Under the pieces are notes generated by a model. It saw nothing but the letters and a program-made list of their open reading frames with translations, had not been told where the DNA came from and made no database searches. The translations under genes were made by a program, and so were the position numbers. Source: Burkholderiales bacterium (GTDB lineage: Bacteria; Pseudomonadota; Gammaproteobacteria; Burkholderiales; Burkholderiaceae_C). Taken from it: a stretch of DNA of 64,000 bases. Shown piece after piece: positions 24,799 through 35,160 of the stretch; position 1 is the stretch's first letter; every line of letters begins with the position of its first letter. The DNA lies in the NCBI GenBank assembly GCA_017307865.1, contig JAFKGE010000017.1, positions 118,901-182,900 of the forward strand, given 5' to 3'.

Positions 24799-27302
24799 GA
24801 CCAGAAGTCCCTGCGGCACAGACCGCGCGCCGCGCACCAGTCGCACACGCTGCCCTCGCCCAACGGGCGCAGCGGGTGGCCGGCGGCGATGCGGGCCAGG
24901 TCGTCCTCGATGCCCTGGTGCAGCGCGGCGGCGTGCTCCAGCAGCTGCGCCGACGCATACAGCCTGGCGGGCTCGCGCTCGCCCACGTTCAGGTAGGCGG
25001 CCTGCGGTGCGTCATGGCCGGTCAGCAGGGCGTAGAAGGGCAATTGCGTGTCCTCGCTGCCGGCCTTCAGGCGCGCCTGGGTGCGCGCGGGGCTTTCGGT
25101 CTTGTAGTCGATCACCAGCGGCGCGCCGTCCGGCAGGCGGTCCACGCGGTCGAAGGTGCCCAGCAGCGCCACCTCGCCCACCTGGCGGCGCACGCCTTGC
25201 TCGCCTTCCTCGAACACGGCGCCGGTGGCGGCCTCGTGCCCGGCCAACCAGTCCAGATAGCCATCACGCACAGCCGGCCAGGCGACGGCGAAGGGCAGGA
25301 AAGCCCCGCCCTGCAAGCCCAGCGCCTGCATGGCCTGCTCTGCGGCAGCGTCCAGCAGGGCCGCGCGCACGGCAGCCGGGTCGGCCTGCAGCGCCCGATG
25401 AAAGCGGTGCAGCACCTCGTGCAGCCAGATGCCGAAGTCGCGCTTGTCGACCTCGGCTTCCAATTCACCCTCTTCGGCCAGCCCCAGCTGGCGCAGGGCA
25501 AAGAATCGGTACGGGCAGGCGCGCAGCATCTCGTAGCTGCTGGCCGACAGCGGCTGCGTGGGCAGCGCGGCGCCACTCGGCGCAGGCACCGCCACGGGCT
25601 TGGCAATCAGCGCGCGGCGGGCGCGCGGATCGACGCCTTCGCTACTCTGCCCCTGCAGCCGCAGCGCCTGCACCCAGGGCGAGGGCAGCAGCGGCTCGCC
25701 GCTGTCGTCGCTGGTGCGCCACAGCACGTCGATCTGCGGCACGGCCAGCGCGACGCGCCAGGCCGCCGCCTGCGCCGCCGCCAGCTGCTCGCGCAGCGGC
25801 AGGTGCAATGCCTGGCGCTGGGCGGCGGTCCAGGGGCCGGGCGGCTCGGGCGCGGCGGGCAGGCGCTGCTCGTCGGCGCCGGGCAACACCAGGGCGACAA
25901 ACGGGCGGCCCAGCAGCTGGCTGAGCGGCAGCACCACCACCGGTGCATTGGGCGGGTGCGGCGGGCGAAAGCTGGCGGCCTCCAGCGTGTCGCCGACCCA
26001 GCGCGTGAACTCGCGCAGGCCCAGGCGCCGCCGGGCCGCGGGCCAGGCCAGCCAGTCGGTGTCGGCGCCGGGCGCCAGGCTCAGCGCATCGGCCACGGCG
26101 GCGCCGGCGGCGTCGTCCAGCAGCGGCTGCCAGGCGCCCCACGCGGCCAGCGCCTCGCGCAGGGCGGCCAGCCAGTCGGCCAGCGGGCGCGGCGCCTGCA
26201 GCGCGGCGCGCAGTGCCTCGACCCGATGGGTCAGCGGCTGGCCGGCGGTGCGCGCACTGGCCTCCAGCCAGTCGCGCACGCCGTCCCGGCGCAGTTGACG
26301 CTCCAGCGTGCGCAGGGCGGCGGCGTCCGCGTCGGGCGCCAGCTTGAGCCAGTCCAGCACCGCGTCGGTGGACGCACCCCGCGCCGCCGCGCGCAGCAGC
26401 GCCACCAGCCGCGCGGCGGCATGGGTGGTGGACAGCGTCCAGCCCGTCTCGTCGCGCAGCGGCACGCCGCGTGCGGCCAGCAGCGCGCTGATGCGGCGCG
26501 TGAGCACGCGGTCGCCGGCCACCAGGGCCACCGGCGCGCGGCCCTGGGCCAGGTGTGCCAGCACGCAGGCGGCGGCGCGCTCGGCCTCGTCCTCGCCGTC
26601 GGCGCACACGTGCAGCGCCGGCGTGGCGCCGGGCGGGTCGGCCGGCAGGGCAAGCCGGGTCGCCTTGTCGGCGTAAGGCTCCGCCAGGTGGGCGGTCAGC
26701 AGATCGGGTTGCAGGCCGGGCACGATGACAAGCGCGTCCAGCGTCTGGCCCACGCGCGGGCCGAACAGCACGTCGGTGGCGTAGTCGGAGCTGCCGGCCC
26801 AGGCCAGCGCGATGCGGCCCAGCGCAGCCTCCAGCGCCATCGGGCCCTCGCCCAGCGGCGGCAGCGCGGCGCGCGCCTGCTGCGCCCAGTCGGGACGCAG
26901 CGCGGGCGGCAGGCTGGCGGCCACCGGCGCCAGCGGCGCCGCCCACTCCAGCAGCAGGCCAGCCAGCGCCTGGCGCTGGGCGCCCAGGCCGGCAGCCTCC
27001 AGCAGGCCGGCGGCGGTGAGCCAGTCGCGCCCATGCTCGCCGCTGAGGTCGGTGGGCGCGGGGCTGAACATGCCCACGCGCGCTGCCCAGGTGCGCGTGC
27101 TTTCAAAGCGCGGCGCGTAGCCGTCGGGATACTGCGCCGCCCACAGCCGCGCCGCCAGCGGCGCCAGTTGGGCATAGGGCAGCAGCACCACGGAGCGCGC
27201 CGGATGCGCGGCCTGCTCGTGCAGGCTGGCGTGCACGCGGGCCAGCAAATCGGCCCAGTTGGAGGGGGTGGGCGCCTGATTCGTCACGCTGGGGGCAAGC
27301 AT
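24795..27302 (-). CDS. AddB-type PD-(D/E)XK nuclease with Fe-S site
   Basis: Partner of the downstream helicase, 835 residues, resembling AddB of alpha/betaproteobacteria: an inactive helicase-like N-terminus and a C-terminal PD-(D/E)XK nuclease. The nuclease has [12 protein letters not shown] and LVIDYKTE (about residues 718-740). The four Fe-S cysteines of the family are apparent, one in [14 protein letters not shown] near residue 590 and three at the end in [16 protein letters not shown]. No Walker A was found. It is the first gene of the pair; its stop overlaps the next start by four bases. It diverges from trxA with about 85 bases between them. RecBCD genes were not seen in the window. 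Confidence 0.82.
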   Translation of the reverse strand: MLAPSVTNQAPTPSNWADLLARVHASLHEQAAHPARSVVLLPYAQLAPLAARLWAAQYPDGYAPRFESTRTWAARVGMFSPAPTDLSGEHGRDWLTAAGLLEAAGLGAQRQALAGLLLEWAAPLAPVAASLPPALRPDWAQQARAALPPLGEGPMALEAALGRIALAWAGSSDYATDVLFGPRVGQTLDALVIVPGLQPDLLTAHLAEPYADKATRLALPADPPGATPALHVCADGEDEAERAAACVLAHLAQGRAPVALVAGDRVLTRRISALLAARGVPLRDETGWTLSTTHAAARLVALLRAAARGASTDAVLDWLKLAPDADAAALRTLERQLRRDGVRDWLEASARTAGQPLTHRVEALRAALQAPRPLADWLAALREALAAWGAWQPLLDDAAGAAVADALSLAPGADTDWLAWPAARRRLGLREFTRWVGDTLEAASFRPPHPPNAPVVVLPLSQLLGRPFVALVLPGADEQRLPAAPEPPGPWTAAQRQALHLPLREQLAAAQAAAWRVALAVPQIDVLWRTSDDSGEPLLPSPWVQALRLQGQSSEGVDPRARRALIAKPVAVPAPSGAALPTQPLSASSYEMLRACPYRFFALRQLGLAEEGELEAEVDKRDFGIWLHEVLHRFHRALQADPAAVRAALLDAAAEQAMQALGLQGGAFLPFAVAWPAVRDGYLDWLAGHEAATGAVFEEGEQGVRRQVGEVALLGTFDRVDRLPDGAPLVIDYKTESPARTQARLKAGSEDTQLPFYALLTGHDAPQAAYLNVGEREPARLYASAQLLEHAAALHQGIEDDLARIAAGHPLRPLGEGSVCDWCAARGLCRRDFWS

Positions 27303-27388
27303 CGGCGCGTCAGTGGATATGGGTTTCTGTCACAATGACCCGCACTGTAGCCGCAGCGTCGGCGCCCACTTTTCTCAAGGATTGCCTC

Positions 27389-27721
27389 ATGGCCAGCGAC
27401 CTGATCAAACACGTGAGTGATACCTCTTTCGAAGCCGACGTGCTGAAGTCGGACAAACCCGTCCTGGTGGACTTCTGGGCCGAATGGTGCGGCCCCTGCA
27501 AGGCCATCGCGCCTTCGCTGGACGAGCTGGCCGGCACCTACGACGGCAAGCTGACGGTGGCCAAGGTCAACGTCGACGACAACCAGAACATCCCGGCCAA
27601 GTACGGCATTCGCGGCATCCCGACGCTGATGGTGTTCAAGAACGGCCAGTTGGCCGCCACCAAGGTGGGCGCGCTGTCCAAGGCGCAGCTGGCGCAGTTC
27701 ATCGACCAGCAACTGGCCTGA
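27389..27721 (+). CDS. trxA: Thioredoxin 1
   Basis: Cytoplasmic dithiol-disulfide reductant, 110 residues. The WCGPC active site lies in [18 protein letters not shown] (about residues 25-42), with the cis-proline in [16 protein letters not shown] 27389 has AAGGA seven bases upstream; a further-upstream start would add 18 unrelated residues. It diverges from the addB-like gene, is followed by an intrinsic terminator at 27753, and then by rho, a gene order found in many proteobacteria. Confidence 0.97.
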   Translation: MASDLIKHVSDTSFEADVLKSDKPVLVDFWAEWCGPCKAIAPSLDELAGTYDGKLTVAKVNVDDNQNIPAKYGIRGIPTLMVFKNGQLAATKVGALSKAQLAQFIDQQLA

Positions 27722-27752
27722 ATTTGGCGCAGTCTCGACTGCGCAACAGCCC

Positions 27753-27785
27753 ACGCCGCGCCGCTCGCGCGGCGTTTTGTTTTCC
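27753..27785 (+). terminator. Intrinsic terminator between trxA and rho
   Basis: ACGCCGCG (27753-27760) pairs perfectly with CGCGGCGT (27768-27775) across a seven-base loop and is followed by TTTTGTTTT. Confidence 0.85.
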
Positions 27786-27972
27786 TGCCATAATCTGCCC
27801 CTGAGACCGGCGTTCAGGTAAGCGCCGGCCGGTGTCCTGCAACCCAGGTGCACCTGCAGCAATGCCCCATGCGGGCCTTGCCCGCCTCCCCAAATCCATC
27901 CGCTTTCTTTCCCGTCATCGCACGGTCTGGCTCGGCCCACCCGCGCGCCCACACGCACCGACCACATTTCCC
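27786..27972 (+). promoter_or_regulatory. rho leader region
   Basis: These 187 bases hold a CATAAT box (27789-27794) as a possible -10 and a hairpin CCGGCG / CGCCGG (27807-27812 with 27823-27828). The second half is C-rich and G-poor. Rho is autoregulated in E. coli by termination in its own C-rich leader, so a similar role is plausible but inferred. Confidence 0.45.
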
Positions 27973-29238
27973 ATGCATCTGAACGAACTCAAAGTGCTGC
28001 ACGTCTCCGAACTGCTCAAGCAGGCCGAGGCGCTGGAAATCGACAACGCCAGCCGCATGCGCAAGCAGGAGCTGATGTTCGCCCTGATCAAGAAGCGCGC
28101 CAAGGCCGGCGAGCAGGTGTTTGCCGACGGCGTGCTGGAGATCCTGCCCGACGGCTTCGGCTTTCTGCGCAACCCCGACACCAGCTACACCGCCAGCACC
28201 GACGACATCTACATCAGCCCCAGCCAGGTGCGCCGCTTCAACCTGCACACCGGCGACATGATCGAGGGCGAGGTGCGCATCCCCAAGGACGGCGAGCGCT
28301 ACTTTGCGCTGACCAAGCTGGACATGGTCAACGGCGACGCGCCCGAGAAGAACAAGCACAAGGTGATGTTCGAGAACCTGACGCCGCTGTTTCCGCGCGA
28401 GCAGATGCGCCTGGAGCGCGACGCCTTCAAGGGCGAGGAGAACATCACCGGCCGCATCATCGACGTCATCGCCCCCATCGGCAAGGGCCAGCGCGCGCTG
28501 ATCGTGGCGCCGCCCAAGAGCGGCAAGACGGTGATGATGCAGACCATCGCCCACGCCATCGCCGCCAACCACCCCGACATCCACATGATGGTGCTGCTGA
28601 TCGATGAGCGGCCCGAAGAGGTGACCGACATGCAGCGCTCGGTCAAGGCCGAGGTGATCGCCTCGACCTTCGACGAGCCGGCGGCGCGCCATGTGCACGT
28701 GGCCGAGATGGTGATCGAGCGCGCCAAGCGCCTGGTCGAGCTGAAGAAGGACGTGGTGATCCTGCTGGACTCGATCACCCGCCTGGCGCGCGCCTACAAC
28801 AACGTCGTGCCCTCCAGCGGCAAGGTGCTGACCGGTGGCGTCGACAGCAACGCCCTGCAGCGGCCCAAGCGCTTTCTGGGCGCGGCGCGCAACGTCGAAG
28901 AAGGCGGCAGCCTGACCATCATCGCCACCGCGCTGATCGACACCGGCAGCCGCATGGACGAGGTGATCTTCGAAGAGTTCAAGGGCACGGGCAACAGCGA
29001 GATCCACCTGGACCGCCGCCTGTACGAGAAGCGCGTGTTCCCCTCGATTCAGCTCAACCGCTCGGGCACCCGCCGCGAGGAACTGCTGCTGGCGCCCGAG
29101 GTGCTGCAAAAGACCCGCATCCTGCGCCAGTTCATGTACAACATGGACGAGATCGAGGCGATGGAGATGGTCATCAAGAGCATGAAGGCGACCAAGACCA
29201 ACGTCGAGTTCTTCGACATGATGCGCCGCGGCGGGTAA
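27973..29238 (+). CDS. rho: Transcription termination factor Rho
   Basis: Hexameric RNA-dependent ATPase that releases nascent RNA, 421 residues. Primary RNA site: [13 protein letters not shown] (about 57-69). Walker [14 protein letters not shown] (about 177-189). Also [17 protein letters not shown], the [13 protein letters not shown]alker B, and the secondary-site region GRVLTGG-like [26 protein letters not shown]. The length matches the E. coli protein (419) without insertions. ATG 27973 starts at the conserved MHLNELK. No strong ribosome site is visible. Confidence 0.98.
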   Translation: MHLNELKVLHVSELLKQAEALEIDNASRMRKQELMFALIKKRAKAGEQVFADGVLEILPDGFGFLRNPDTSYTASTDDIYISPSQVRRFNLHTGDMIEGEVRIPKDGERYFALTKLDMVNGDAPEKNKHKVMFENLTPLFPREQMRLERDAFKGEENITGRIIDVIAPIGKGQRALIVAPPKSGKTVMMQTIAHAIAANHPDIHMMVLLIDERPEEVTDMQRSVKAEVIASTFDEPAARHVHVAEMVIERAKRLVELKKDVVILLDSITRLARAYNNVVPSSGKVLTGGVDSNALQRPKRFLGAARNVEEGGSLTIIATALIDTGSRMDEVIFEEFKGTGNSEIHLDRRLYEKRVFPSIQLNRSGTRREELLLAPEVLQKTRILRQFMYNMDEIEAMEMVIKSMKATKTNVEFFDMMRRGG

Positions 29239-29269
29239 GCCGCGGCAGCACGACTGGGGCGCCGCGGGC

Positions 29270-30634
29270 TTACGAGGCCGTCGCCGGCCTCTTGCCGTAG
29301 GCGCTGCCGCCGGGGTTGTCGATGGTCGAGTGCTCGCGGTTGTCGTGCATGAACAGCACGGCGATCAGCCCGAACACCGCGACGACCGTCACGTACCACG
29401 GGAACACCTCGCCAAAGCCGTGCTGCTTCATGAACAGCGCGACGTATTCGGCCGAGCCGCCGAACAGCGAATTGCCGATCGCGTAGGTGAAGCCCACGCC
29501 CAGCCCGCGGATGTAGGCCGGGAACATCTCCGCCTTCACGATGCCCGAGATCGAGGTGTAGAAGCTCAGGAAGAACATCGCCAGGATGATCAGGAGGCCC
29601 GCGTCGAACAGCGAGGTCTGCCTGCCGATGGCGTTCAGCACCGGCACCGGCAGCACGATCATGGCGACGGCGAAGATCAGCATGCTGTTCTTGCGCCCGA
29701 TCTTGTCCGAAATGGCGCCGATCACCGGTTGCATCAGCATGAAGACGAACAGGCACACGGTCATCGTGTCAGCCACGTCGCCCTTGGAAAAGCCGCCGGT
29801 GTTGATCAGATACTTTTGCATGTAGGTGCTGAAGGTGTAGAAGGTCAGCGAGCCGATGCAGGTGATGCCGAACACCACCCAGAACGAGCGCTGGTGGTGC
29901 CAGACCTCCCTGAAGGTACCGGCGCCCTCGTGATGGCGGTCCGATTTCGAAGTGGTCTCGGTCAGGCCCGAACGCAGCCACAGCGACACCAGCGCCGCCA
30001 CCGCGCCGATGACGAAGGGCAGGCGCCACCAGCCGGCGGTGATCTGGTCGCCGCCCAGGGTGTGGGTCATGATCACGGCCAGCAGGCTGGCCAGCAGCTG
30101 GCCGCCGATCAGCGTCACGTACTGGAACGACGAGAAAAAGCCGCGTCGGCCGGGTTGCGCGATCTCGGACATGTAGGTCGCGGTCGAGCCGTATTCGCCG
30201 CCGACGGCGATGCCCTGGATGCAGCGCACCAGCAGCAGCAACACGGGCGCCCAAGCGCCCACGGTGGCGGCGGTCGGCAGCGCCGCCAGGCACAGCGAGC
30301 CGAAGCCCATCATCAGGATCGACACCACCATGGCGTCCTTGCGCCCGAAGCGGTCCGATATGCGCCCGAAAATGTAGCCGCCCACCGGGCGCATCAGAAA
30401 GCCGATGAAAAACACCCCGGCCGCCTGCATGAAGGCGCCGGTCTGGCCGGTGCCGGTGAAAAACTGCTCGGCAAAGTAGACGCTGAAGAAGGCGTAGATG
30501 TAGAAGTCGAACCACTCGACCAGATTGCCACTGGAGGCCTTGACGATGGCCCAGACGGTCTCTCGGGTGGAGAGCTGGCCCATGATCGGGGCCGGCGCCC
30601 CGGTGGGTGCCGGCGCCGCTGCTGCATTCGCCAT
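29270..30634 (-). CDS. MFS metabolite:proton symporter, KgtP-like
   Basis: Twelve-helix major facilitator of the metabolite:H+ symporter family (2-oxoglutarate, citrate, proline/betaine carriers), 454 residues. SGNLVEWFDFYIYAFFSVYFAEQFF at the N-terminus and the loop 2-3 motif GRISDRFGRKDAMV are the family hallmarks, and RCIQGIAVGGEYGSTATYMSEIA follows. The closest match from memory is the 2-oxoglutarate permease KgtP, but dicarboxylate or aromatic-acid carriers share these motifs. GGAAAGAGGT precedes ATG 30634. It converges with rho and diverges from rpmE2; no enzyme gene beside it fixes the substrate. Confidence 0.85.
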   Translation of the reverse strand: MANAAAAPAPTGAPAPIMGQLSTRETVWAIVKASSGNLVEWFDFYIYAFFSVYFAEQFFTGTGQTGAFMQAAGVFFIGFLMRPVGGYIFGRISDRFGRKDAMVVSILMMGFGSLCLAALPTAATVGAWAPVLLLLVRCIQGIAVGGEYGSTATYMSEIAQPGRRGFFSSFQYVTLIGGQLLASLLAVIMTHTLGGDQITAGWWRLPFVIGAVAALVSLWLRSGLTETTSKSDRHHEGAGTFREVWHHQRSFWVVFGITCIGSLTFYTFSTYMQKYLINTGGFSKGDVADTMTVCLFVFMLMQPVIGAISDKIGRKNSMLIFAVAMIVLPVPVLNAIGRQTSLFDAGLLIILAMFFLSFYTSISGIVKAEMFPAYIRGLGVGFTYAIGNSLFGGSAEYVALFMKQHGFGEVFPWYVTVVAVFGLIAVLFMHDNREHSTIDNPGGSAYGKRPATAS

Positions 30635-30746
30635 GACGAGACCTCTTTCCTTGCCTTGATGCCGGCAAATACTACTCCGCCGCCGGCCCGCGCGTCAGCC
30701 CGGTTGCGCGCGCCAAGACCCATTCGCCGCACGGGCAACACCGCCC

Positions 30747-30775
30747 TTGGCGTCCATACCCGGTACCGATATAAT
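30747..30775 (+). promoter_or_regulatory. rpmE2 promoter
   Basis: TTGGCG (30747-30752), a 17-base spacer and a consensus TATAAT (30770-30775) form a good sigma70 promoter about 70 bases before the L31 start. Confidence 0.75.
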
Positions 30776-30846
30776 GGGCGGTTTTTTCGGCAAGTACGTC
30801 GGATGGGCCGGCGCGGCTACCGCAGCGAACCCCCAAGGATTTCATC

Positions 30847-31101
30847 ATGCGTGAAGGCATTCACCCCACGTACCGCGAAGTGTGCTTCGTGGACCTGTCC
30901 AACGGCTTCAAGTTCGTCACCCGCTCGTGCGTCAACACCAAGGAAACGGTGAAGATGGACGACGGCCGCGAGCTGCCCCTGTTCAAGCTGGACACCTCCA
31001 GCGAGTCGCACCCCTTCTACACCGGCACGCAGAAATCGGTGGACAACCTGGGCGGGCGCGTCGAGAAGTTCCGCAACCGCTACGGCAAGGTGGCCCGCTA
31101 A
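30847..31101 (+). CDS. rpmE2: 50S ribosomal protein L31, type B
   Basis: Ribosomal protein L31 of 84 residues. It begins [27 protein letters not shown] and has the [28 protein letters not shown] end. The paired CxxC zinc cysteines of type A L31 are missing, which makes it the zinc-independent type B form; in many bacteria that form is induced when zinc is scarce. Here it has a strong constitutive-looking promoter and no Zur-like palindrome was noticed, so it may be the main L31. An intrinsic terminator follows 29 bases after the stop. Confidence 0.95.
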   Translation: MREGIHPTYREVCFVDLSNGFKFVTRSCVNTKETVKMDDGRELPLFKLDTSSESHPFYTGTQKSVDNLGGRVEKFRNRYGKVAR

Positions 31102-31129
31102 AATCGCGCGGCGCCTTTTCCGGCTCTCG

Positions 31130-31165
31130 AAGGGCAGCACGGGCAACCGCGCTGCCCTTTTTCTT
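31130..31165 (+). terminator. Intrinsic terminator after rpmE2
   Basis: AAGGGCAGC (31130-31138) pairs perfectly with GCTGCCCTT (31151-31159) across a 12-base loop, followed by a T-rich run. Confidence 0.88.
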
Positions 31166-31182
31166 TCCTTGATCCGCCTGCC

Positions 31183-32889
31183 TTGAACGAACCCAGCCCC
31201 GCCATCGTCGCCCAGGACGCCGTGCGCCGCCTGCCGCGCTGGGCGCTGCTGCTGCTGTGCCTGGCCTACGTCGTGCCGGGCTATGTCGGGCGCGACCCCT
31301 GGAAGAGCGCCGACCTGGCGGCCTTCGGCATCATGCGCGAGCTGGCGGGCGAAAGCGCGTGGTCCGCCTGGTGGCAACCCAGCCTGATGGGCCTGGCGCC
31401 CGACACCCCCGCCCTGCTGCCCTACTGGCTGGGCGCCTGGGCATTGCAATGGGCGCCGGCCTGGGTGGCGCCGGACTTCGCGGTGCGCCTGCCCTTCATG
31501 GCGATGCTGGCCGGCACCTTGGCCGTGACCTGGTACGCGGTGTACGACCTGGCGCGCCATGCCGGTGCGCAGCCCGTGGCCTTTGCCTTCGGCGGCGAGG
31601 CACGCGCCACCGACTACGCCCGCGCGCTGGCCGATGGCGGCCTGCTGGCGCTGATCGCCACGCTGGGGCTGGCGCAGTTCTCGCACGAGACCACGCCGGC
31701 GCTGGGGCAGCTGTTCTTCTCGACCCTGGTGTTCGGCGGCCTGGCCGGCCTGCCGTTTCGCCCGCGTGCCGCCCCGGTGGCGCTGCTGATCGGCCTGCCC
31801 GGCCTGGTGCTCAGTGGCGCGCCGTCGATCGCGCTGATCTTTGGTGTCGTGGCCACGCTGGGCCTGCTGCGCCCCTCGGCCGATCACCTGCCGCCCGCGC
31901 TGCGTCGGCGCGCCGGCTTGGTGCTGGGCGTGGCCACACTGGCCAGCGCCGTGCTGGCGTGGTTCAGCGGGCTGCTCAGCTGGCAGCTGGCCGTGCCGGG
32001 CTCGGGCTGGGGCAACCCGCGCGCCCTGAGCCAGCTGCTGCTGTGGTTTACCTGGCCGGCCTGGCCGCTGGTGCTGTGGGCGCTGTGGCGCTGGCGCGGA
32101 CAACTGGGCCAGCTGGGGCGCCAGCGCCATCTGGGCCTGCCGCTGCTGATCGCCGGCGTGCCGGTGGCCTGCACCGTCGCCACGCCCGCGGGCGACCGCG
32201 CCCTGCTGCTGGCCCTGCCCGGCATGGCCTGCCTGGCCGCGCTGGCGCTGCCCACCTTCAAGCGCAGCGCGGCGGCGCTGATCGACTGGTTCACGGTGCT
32301 GTTCTTCAGCGCCTGGACCCTGGTCATCTGGGTGGTGTGGATCTCGATGCAGACCGGGGTGCCCGCGCAGCCGGCCGCCAACGTGGCGCGGCTGGCACCG
32401 GGCTTTCAGCCGAGCTTTCAGTGGTTGGCGTTCATCGCCGCGCTGGCGGCCACCATGGCCTGGATCGCGTTGGCGCGCTGGCGCACCGGGCGCCATCGCA
32501 CCGCACTGTGGAAAAGCCTGGTGCTGCCCGCGGCCGGCGCCACGCTGTGCTGGCTGCTCCTGATGACGCTGTGGCTGCCGGCCCTGAACTACGCGCGCAG
32601 CTACGCGCCGCAGATGCGGCAGGTGCGCCAGCTGGTGGGCGAGGCGCCCTGCGTGCAAGTGCATGGCCTGTCGGTGGCGCAGGTGGCCGCCGTGCGCTTT
32701 CATGGCGGCTGGGACACGCTGCCGGCGCGCAGCCTGGCCAGCTGCCCTTGGCTGCTGGTGGACGTGGACGCCACCGCCAGCCTGCCGGCCATCGTGTCGA
32801 TGTCGCACTGGCGCCTGGTGGGCGAGGTGCGCCGCCCGACCACCAAGGACGAAGACCTGCTGGTGTACCGGCGCGTCGGCGCGCCCTGA
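31183..32889 (+). CDS. Multi-pass membrane protein, ArnT/GT83-like
   Basis: A 568-residue integral membrane protein with about ten or more hydrophobic segments and a C-terminal soluble part (about 475-568). The start region ALLLLCLAYVVPGYVGRDPWKSADLAAFGIMREL has the RDPW...D pattern in the first periplasmic loop of the ArnT/PMT-type (GT83) glycosyltransferases, where an acidic residue acts on a lipid-linked sugar. YWLGAWALQWAPAWVAPDFAVRLPF also fits that group. No donor or acceptor can be named. A TTG at 31183 is used because the frame starts right after the rpmE2 terminator and no nearer ATG precedes the first helix; there is no clear ribosome site, so the start is uncertain. Confidence 0.7.
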   Translation: MNEPSPAIVAQDAVRRLPRWALLLLCLAYVVPGYVGRDPWKSADLAAFGIMRELAGESAWSAWWQPSLMGLAPDTPALLPYWLGAWALQWAPAWVAPDFAVRLPFMAMLAGTLAVTWYAVYDLARHAGAQPVAFAFGGEARATDYARALADGGLLALIATLGLAQFSHETTPALGQLFFSTLVFGGLAGLPFRPRAAPVALLIGLPGLVLSGAPSIALIFGVVATLGLLRPSADHLPPALRRRAGLVLGVATLASAVLAWFSGLLSWQLAVPGSGWGNPRALSQLLLWFTWPAWPLVLWALWRWRGQLGQLGRQRHLGLPLLIAGVPVACTVATPAGDRALLLALPGMACLAALALPTFKRSAAALIDWFTVLFFSAWTLVIWVVWISMQTGVPAQPAANVARLAPGFQPSFQWLAFIAALAATMAWIALARWRTGRHRTALWKSLVLPAAGATLCWLLLMTLWLPALNYARSYAPQMRQVRQLVGEAPCVQVHGLSVAQVAAVRFHGGWDTLPARSLASCPWLLVDVDATASLPAIVSMSHWRLVGEVRRPTTKDEDLLVYRRVGAP

Positions 32890-32913
32890 CGGGCGCGGCG
32901 CCGGGCGCGCCGT

Positions 32914-33669
32914 TCAGGCCGCGGGCGCCTGCAGGTACGCGCGCCGCAACTGCTCGCGCGCGGCGCTGCCCACCCCCAGTTGCCGGGCCAAGTAGGCGTC
33001 CAGGCCGCCAAACTCCTCGTCCACCGTCTGCAGCGCGGCGTCCAGGAACGGGCCCTGCACGCGCCACAGCACCTCGCGCACCTCCTGCGCGACGCGCGGG
33101 TCGCGGGCGGCGGGCATGCGGTAGTGCTCGTTGGTGAGCAGGTAGTCGTGCATCACTTCGCCGCGCGGCACACCCAGCGCCAGCAGGATCAGCGCGGCGG
33201 CGTAGCCCGTGCGGTCCTTGCCAGCGGTGCAGTGGAACACCAGCGGCTCGTCGCTGCGCAGCAGCTGCGCGAACAGCTCGGCAAAGCGCGGCGCGTTGTG
33301 GCGCACGAAATTGCGGTAGGTCAGGCACATCAGCTCGACCGTGCGCTGGGCCGTGAGCGCCTCGCCGGCCGCCAGGATGCTCTGCATGCCCTGCACCACC
33401 GTGGGCTCGATGGGCAGCGGGTGCTGCACCACGCCGGGCAACTGGTAGGCGGCGGCGGCACGCTCGCTGCCTCCGCGAAAGTCCAGCGCGCGCGAGACAC
33501 CCAGCGAGGCCAGCACCTGCGCGTCGTCGACCGTGAGCGCCGCCAGGTGGTCCGAACGGAACAGGCGGCGCCAGCGCACCACGCGCCCGTCGTCCGTGCG
33601 GTAGCCGCCCAAGTCGCGGAAATTGCTGGCGCCGGACAGGTGCAGGGAGCGGTCGGGAGACGGGGTCAT
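32914..33669 (-). CDS. Protein tyrosine/serine phosphatase
   Basis: A 251-residue phosphatase of the Y_phosphatase3 (PTP-like, LipA/IphP-type) family. It starts LHLSGASNFRDLGGYRTDDGRVVRWRRLFRSDHL, the usual N-terminal signature. The P-loop is VFHCTAGKDRTGYAAALILLALG (about residues 153-175), with Cys nucleophile and Arg both present. IphP-type enzymes dephosphorylate proteins or phosphoinositides in vitro; the natural substrate is not known. No export signal was seen. ATG 33669 is chosen over the longer frame because similarity begins there. It is convergent with the membrane protein gene and lies downstream of miaB on the same strand, after an 81-base gap. Confidence 0.87.
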   Translation of the reverse strand: MTPSPDRSLHLSGASNFRDLGGYRTDDGRVVRWRRLFRSDHLAALTVDDAQVLASLGVSRALDFRGGSERAAAAYQLPGVVQHPLPIEPTVVQGMQSILAAGEALTAQRTVELMCLTYRNFVRHNAPRFAELFAQLLRSDEPLVFHCTAGKDRTGYAAALILLALGVPRGEVMHDYLLTNEHYRMPAARDPRVAQEVREVLWRVQGPFLDAALQTVDEEFGGLDAYLARQLGVGSAAREQLRRAYLQAPAA

Positions 33670-33750
33670 GGGCAGGGCAGTGGCAAGCAGGTCAACCAAG
33701 TATTGTCGGACAGGCCGCCGTGACCCCGTGTCGCCCACGGGGCTGAAACC

Positions 33751-35085
33751 TCAGTCAACGAGCACTTTGCCACGCAGCGAATGCGGCAGGGCCTCGGTGA
33801 TGGTCACGTCCAGCATCTGCCCGACCAGGCGCGCGCCCTGGGGGCCGCCGTCGAAGTTGACGATGCGGTTGCACTCGGTGCGGCCCATCAGCTCGCTCGG
33901 GTTCTTGCGCGAGGGCCCCTCGACCAGCAGGCGCTGCACGGTGCCGACGCGGCTGGCGCTGATCGCGCGCACGTTGCGCTCCACCACCGCCTGCAGGTGC
34001 TGCAGGCGCGCCAGCTTCACCTCGTGCGGCGTGCGGTCGGGCAGGTTGGCGGCGGGCGTGCCGGGGCGCGGGCTGTAGATGAAGGAAAAGCTGGCGTCGT
34101 AGCCCACGTCCTCGATCAGCTTCATGAGCTGGGCAAAGTCGTCCTCGGTCTCGCTGGGAAAGCCGACGATGAAGTCGCTGGACAGGCTGATGCCCGGCCG
34201 CACCGCGCGCAGGCGGCGGATGATGCTCTTGTATTCGAGCGCCGTGTAACCGCGCTTCATCAGCGACAGGATGCGGTCGGAGCCATGCTGCACCGGCAGG
34301 TGCAAATGACTGACGAGTTTGTCGACTTTGCCGTAGACGTCGATCAGCGCCGGCGTGAACTCGTTGGGGTGGCTGGTGGTGTAGCGGATGCGTTCGATGC
34401 CGGGGATTTCGGCCACGTATTCGATCAGGGTGGCGAAGTCCGCGATCTCAGCCGTGTCACCCATCCTGCCGCGATAGGCGTTGACGTTCTGCCCCAGCAA
34501 GGTGACCTCGCGCACGCCCTGGTCGGCCAGGCCGGCGACCTCGGTCAGCACGTCGTCGAAGGGACGGCTGAACTCCTCGCCGCGCGTGTAGGGCACCACG
34601 CAGTAGCTACAGTATTTGGAGCAGCCCTCCATGATCGAGACGAAGGCCGTCACGCCCTCCACGCGCGCCGGCGGCAGGCAGTCGAACTTCTCGATCTCGG
34701 GAAAGCTGATGTCCACCTGGGGCGCCCGGGTGCGCCGGCGCTCGGCCAGCAGCTCGGGCAGGCGGTGCAGGGTCTGCGGGCCGAACACCACGTCCACGTA
34801 GGGCGCGCGCTTGATGATTTCCTCGCCCTCCTGGCTGGCCACGCAGCCGCCCACGCCGATCAGCACGCCCTTGTCCTTCAGGTGCTTGACGCGGCCCAGG
34901 TCGGAAAACACCTTTTCCTGTGCCTTCTCGCGCACCGAGCAGGTGTTGAACAGGATCAGGTCGGCCGCCTCGGGGTCGTCGGTGGCCTCGTAGCCGTCGG
35001 CGGCGGCCAACACGTCGGCCATCTTGGCCGAGTCGTAGTCGTTCATCTGGCAGCCGAAGGTCTTGATGAAGAGTTTGCGCGTCAT
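33751..35085 (-). CDS. miaB: tRNA methylthiotransferase MiaB
   Basis: Radical-SAM enzyme that adds a methylthio group to N6-isopentenyladenosine-37 of tRNAs, 444 residues. The N-terminal UPF0004 domain supplies three cluster Cys (FGCQMN, NTCSVRE, GGCVASQ). The radical-SAM CxxxCxxC is [17 protein letters not shown] near residues 150-166. A C-terminal TRAM domain starts near 375. ATG 35085 gives the conserved [19 protein letters not shown] start. MiaB rather than RimO is supported by [17 protein letters not shown] small exported protein lies upstream on the same strand. Confidence 0.96.
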   Translation of the reverse strand: MTRKLFIKTFGCQMNDYDSAKMADVLAAADGYEATDDPEAADLILFNTCSVREKAQEKVFSDLGRVKHLKDKGVLIGVGGCVASQEGEEIIKRAPYVDVVFGPQTLHRLPELLAERRRTRAPQVDISFPEIEKFDCLPPARVEGVTAFVSIMEGCSKYCSYCVVPYTRGEEFSRPFDDVLTEVAGLADQGVREVTLLGQNVNAYRGRMGDTAEIADFATLIEYVAEIPGIERIRYTTSHPNEFTPALIDVYGKVDKLVSHLHLPVQHGSDRILSLMKRGYTALEYKSIIRRLRAVRPGISLSSDFIVGFPSETEDDFAQLMKLIEDVGYDASFSFIYSPRPGTPAANLPDRTPHEVKLARLQHLQAVVERNVRAISASRVGTVQRLLVEGPSRKNPSELMGRTECNRIVNFDGGPQGARLVGQMLDVTITEALPHSLRGKVLVD

Positions 35086-35160
35086 GGTGGGTGGCAAGAA
35101 ATGCAAGGCGAGCGGCCGGCGGGGCGCCGGCCGGAAGAACCGCGGGCCGTGGGCCGGCCG

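Noticed and set aside
31183..32889. Naming the membrane protein ArnT
   Set aside because: The first-loop RDPW motif fits GT83-type enzymes, but there are no arn genes nearby and the rest is too divergent to support a specific symbol.
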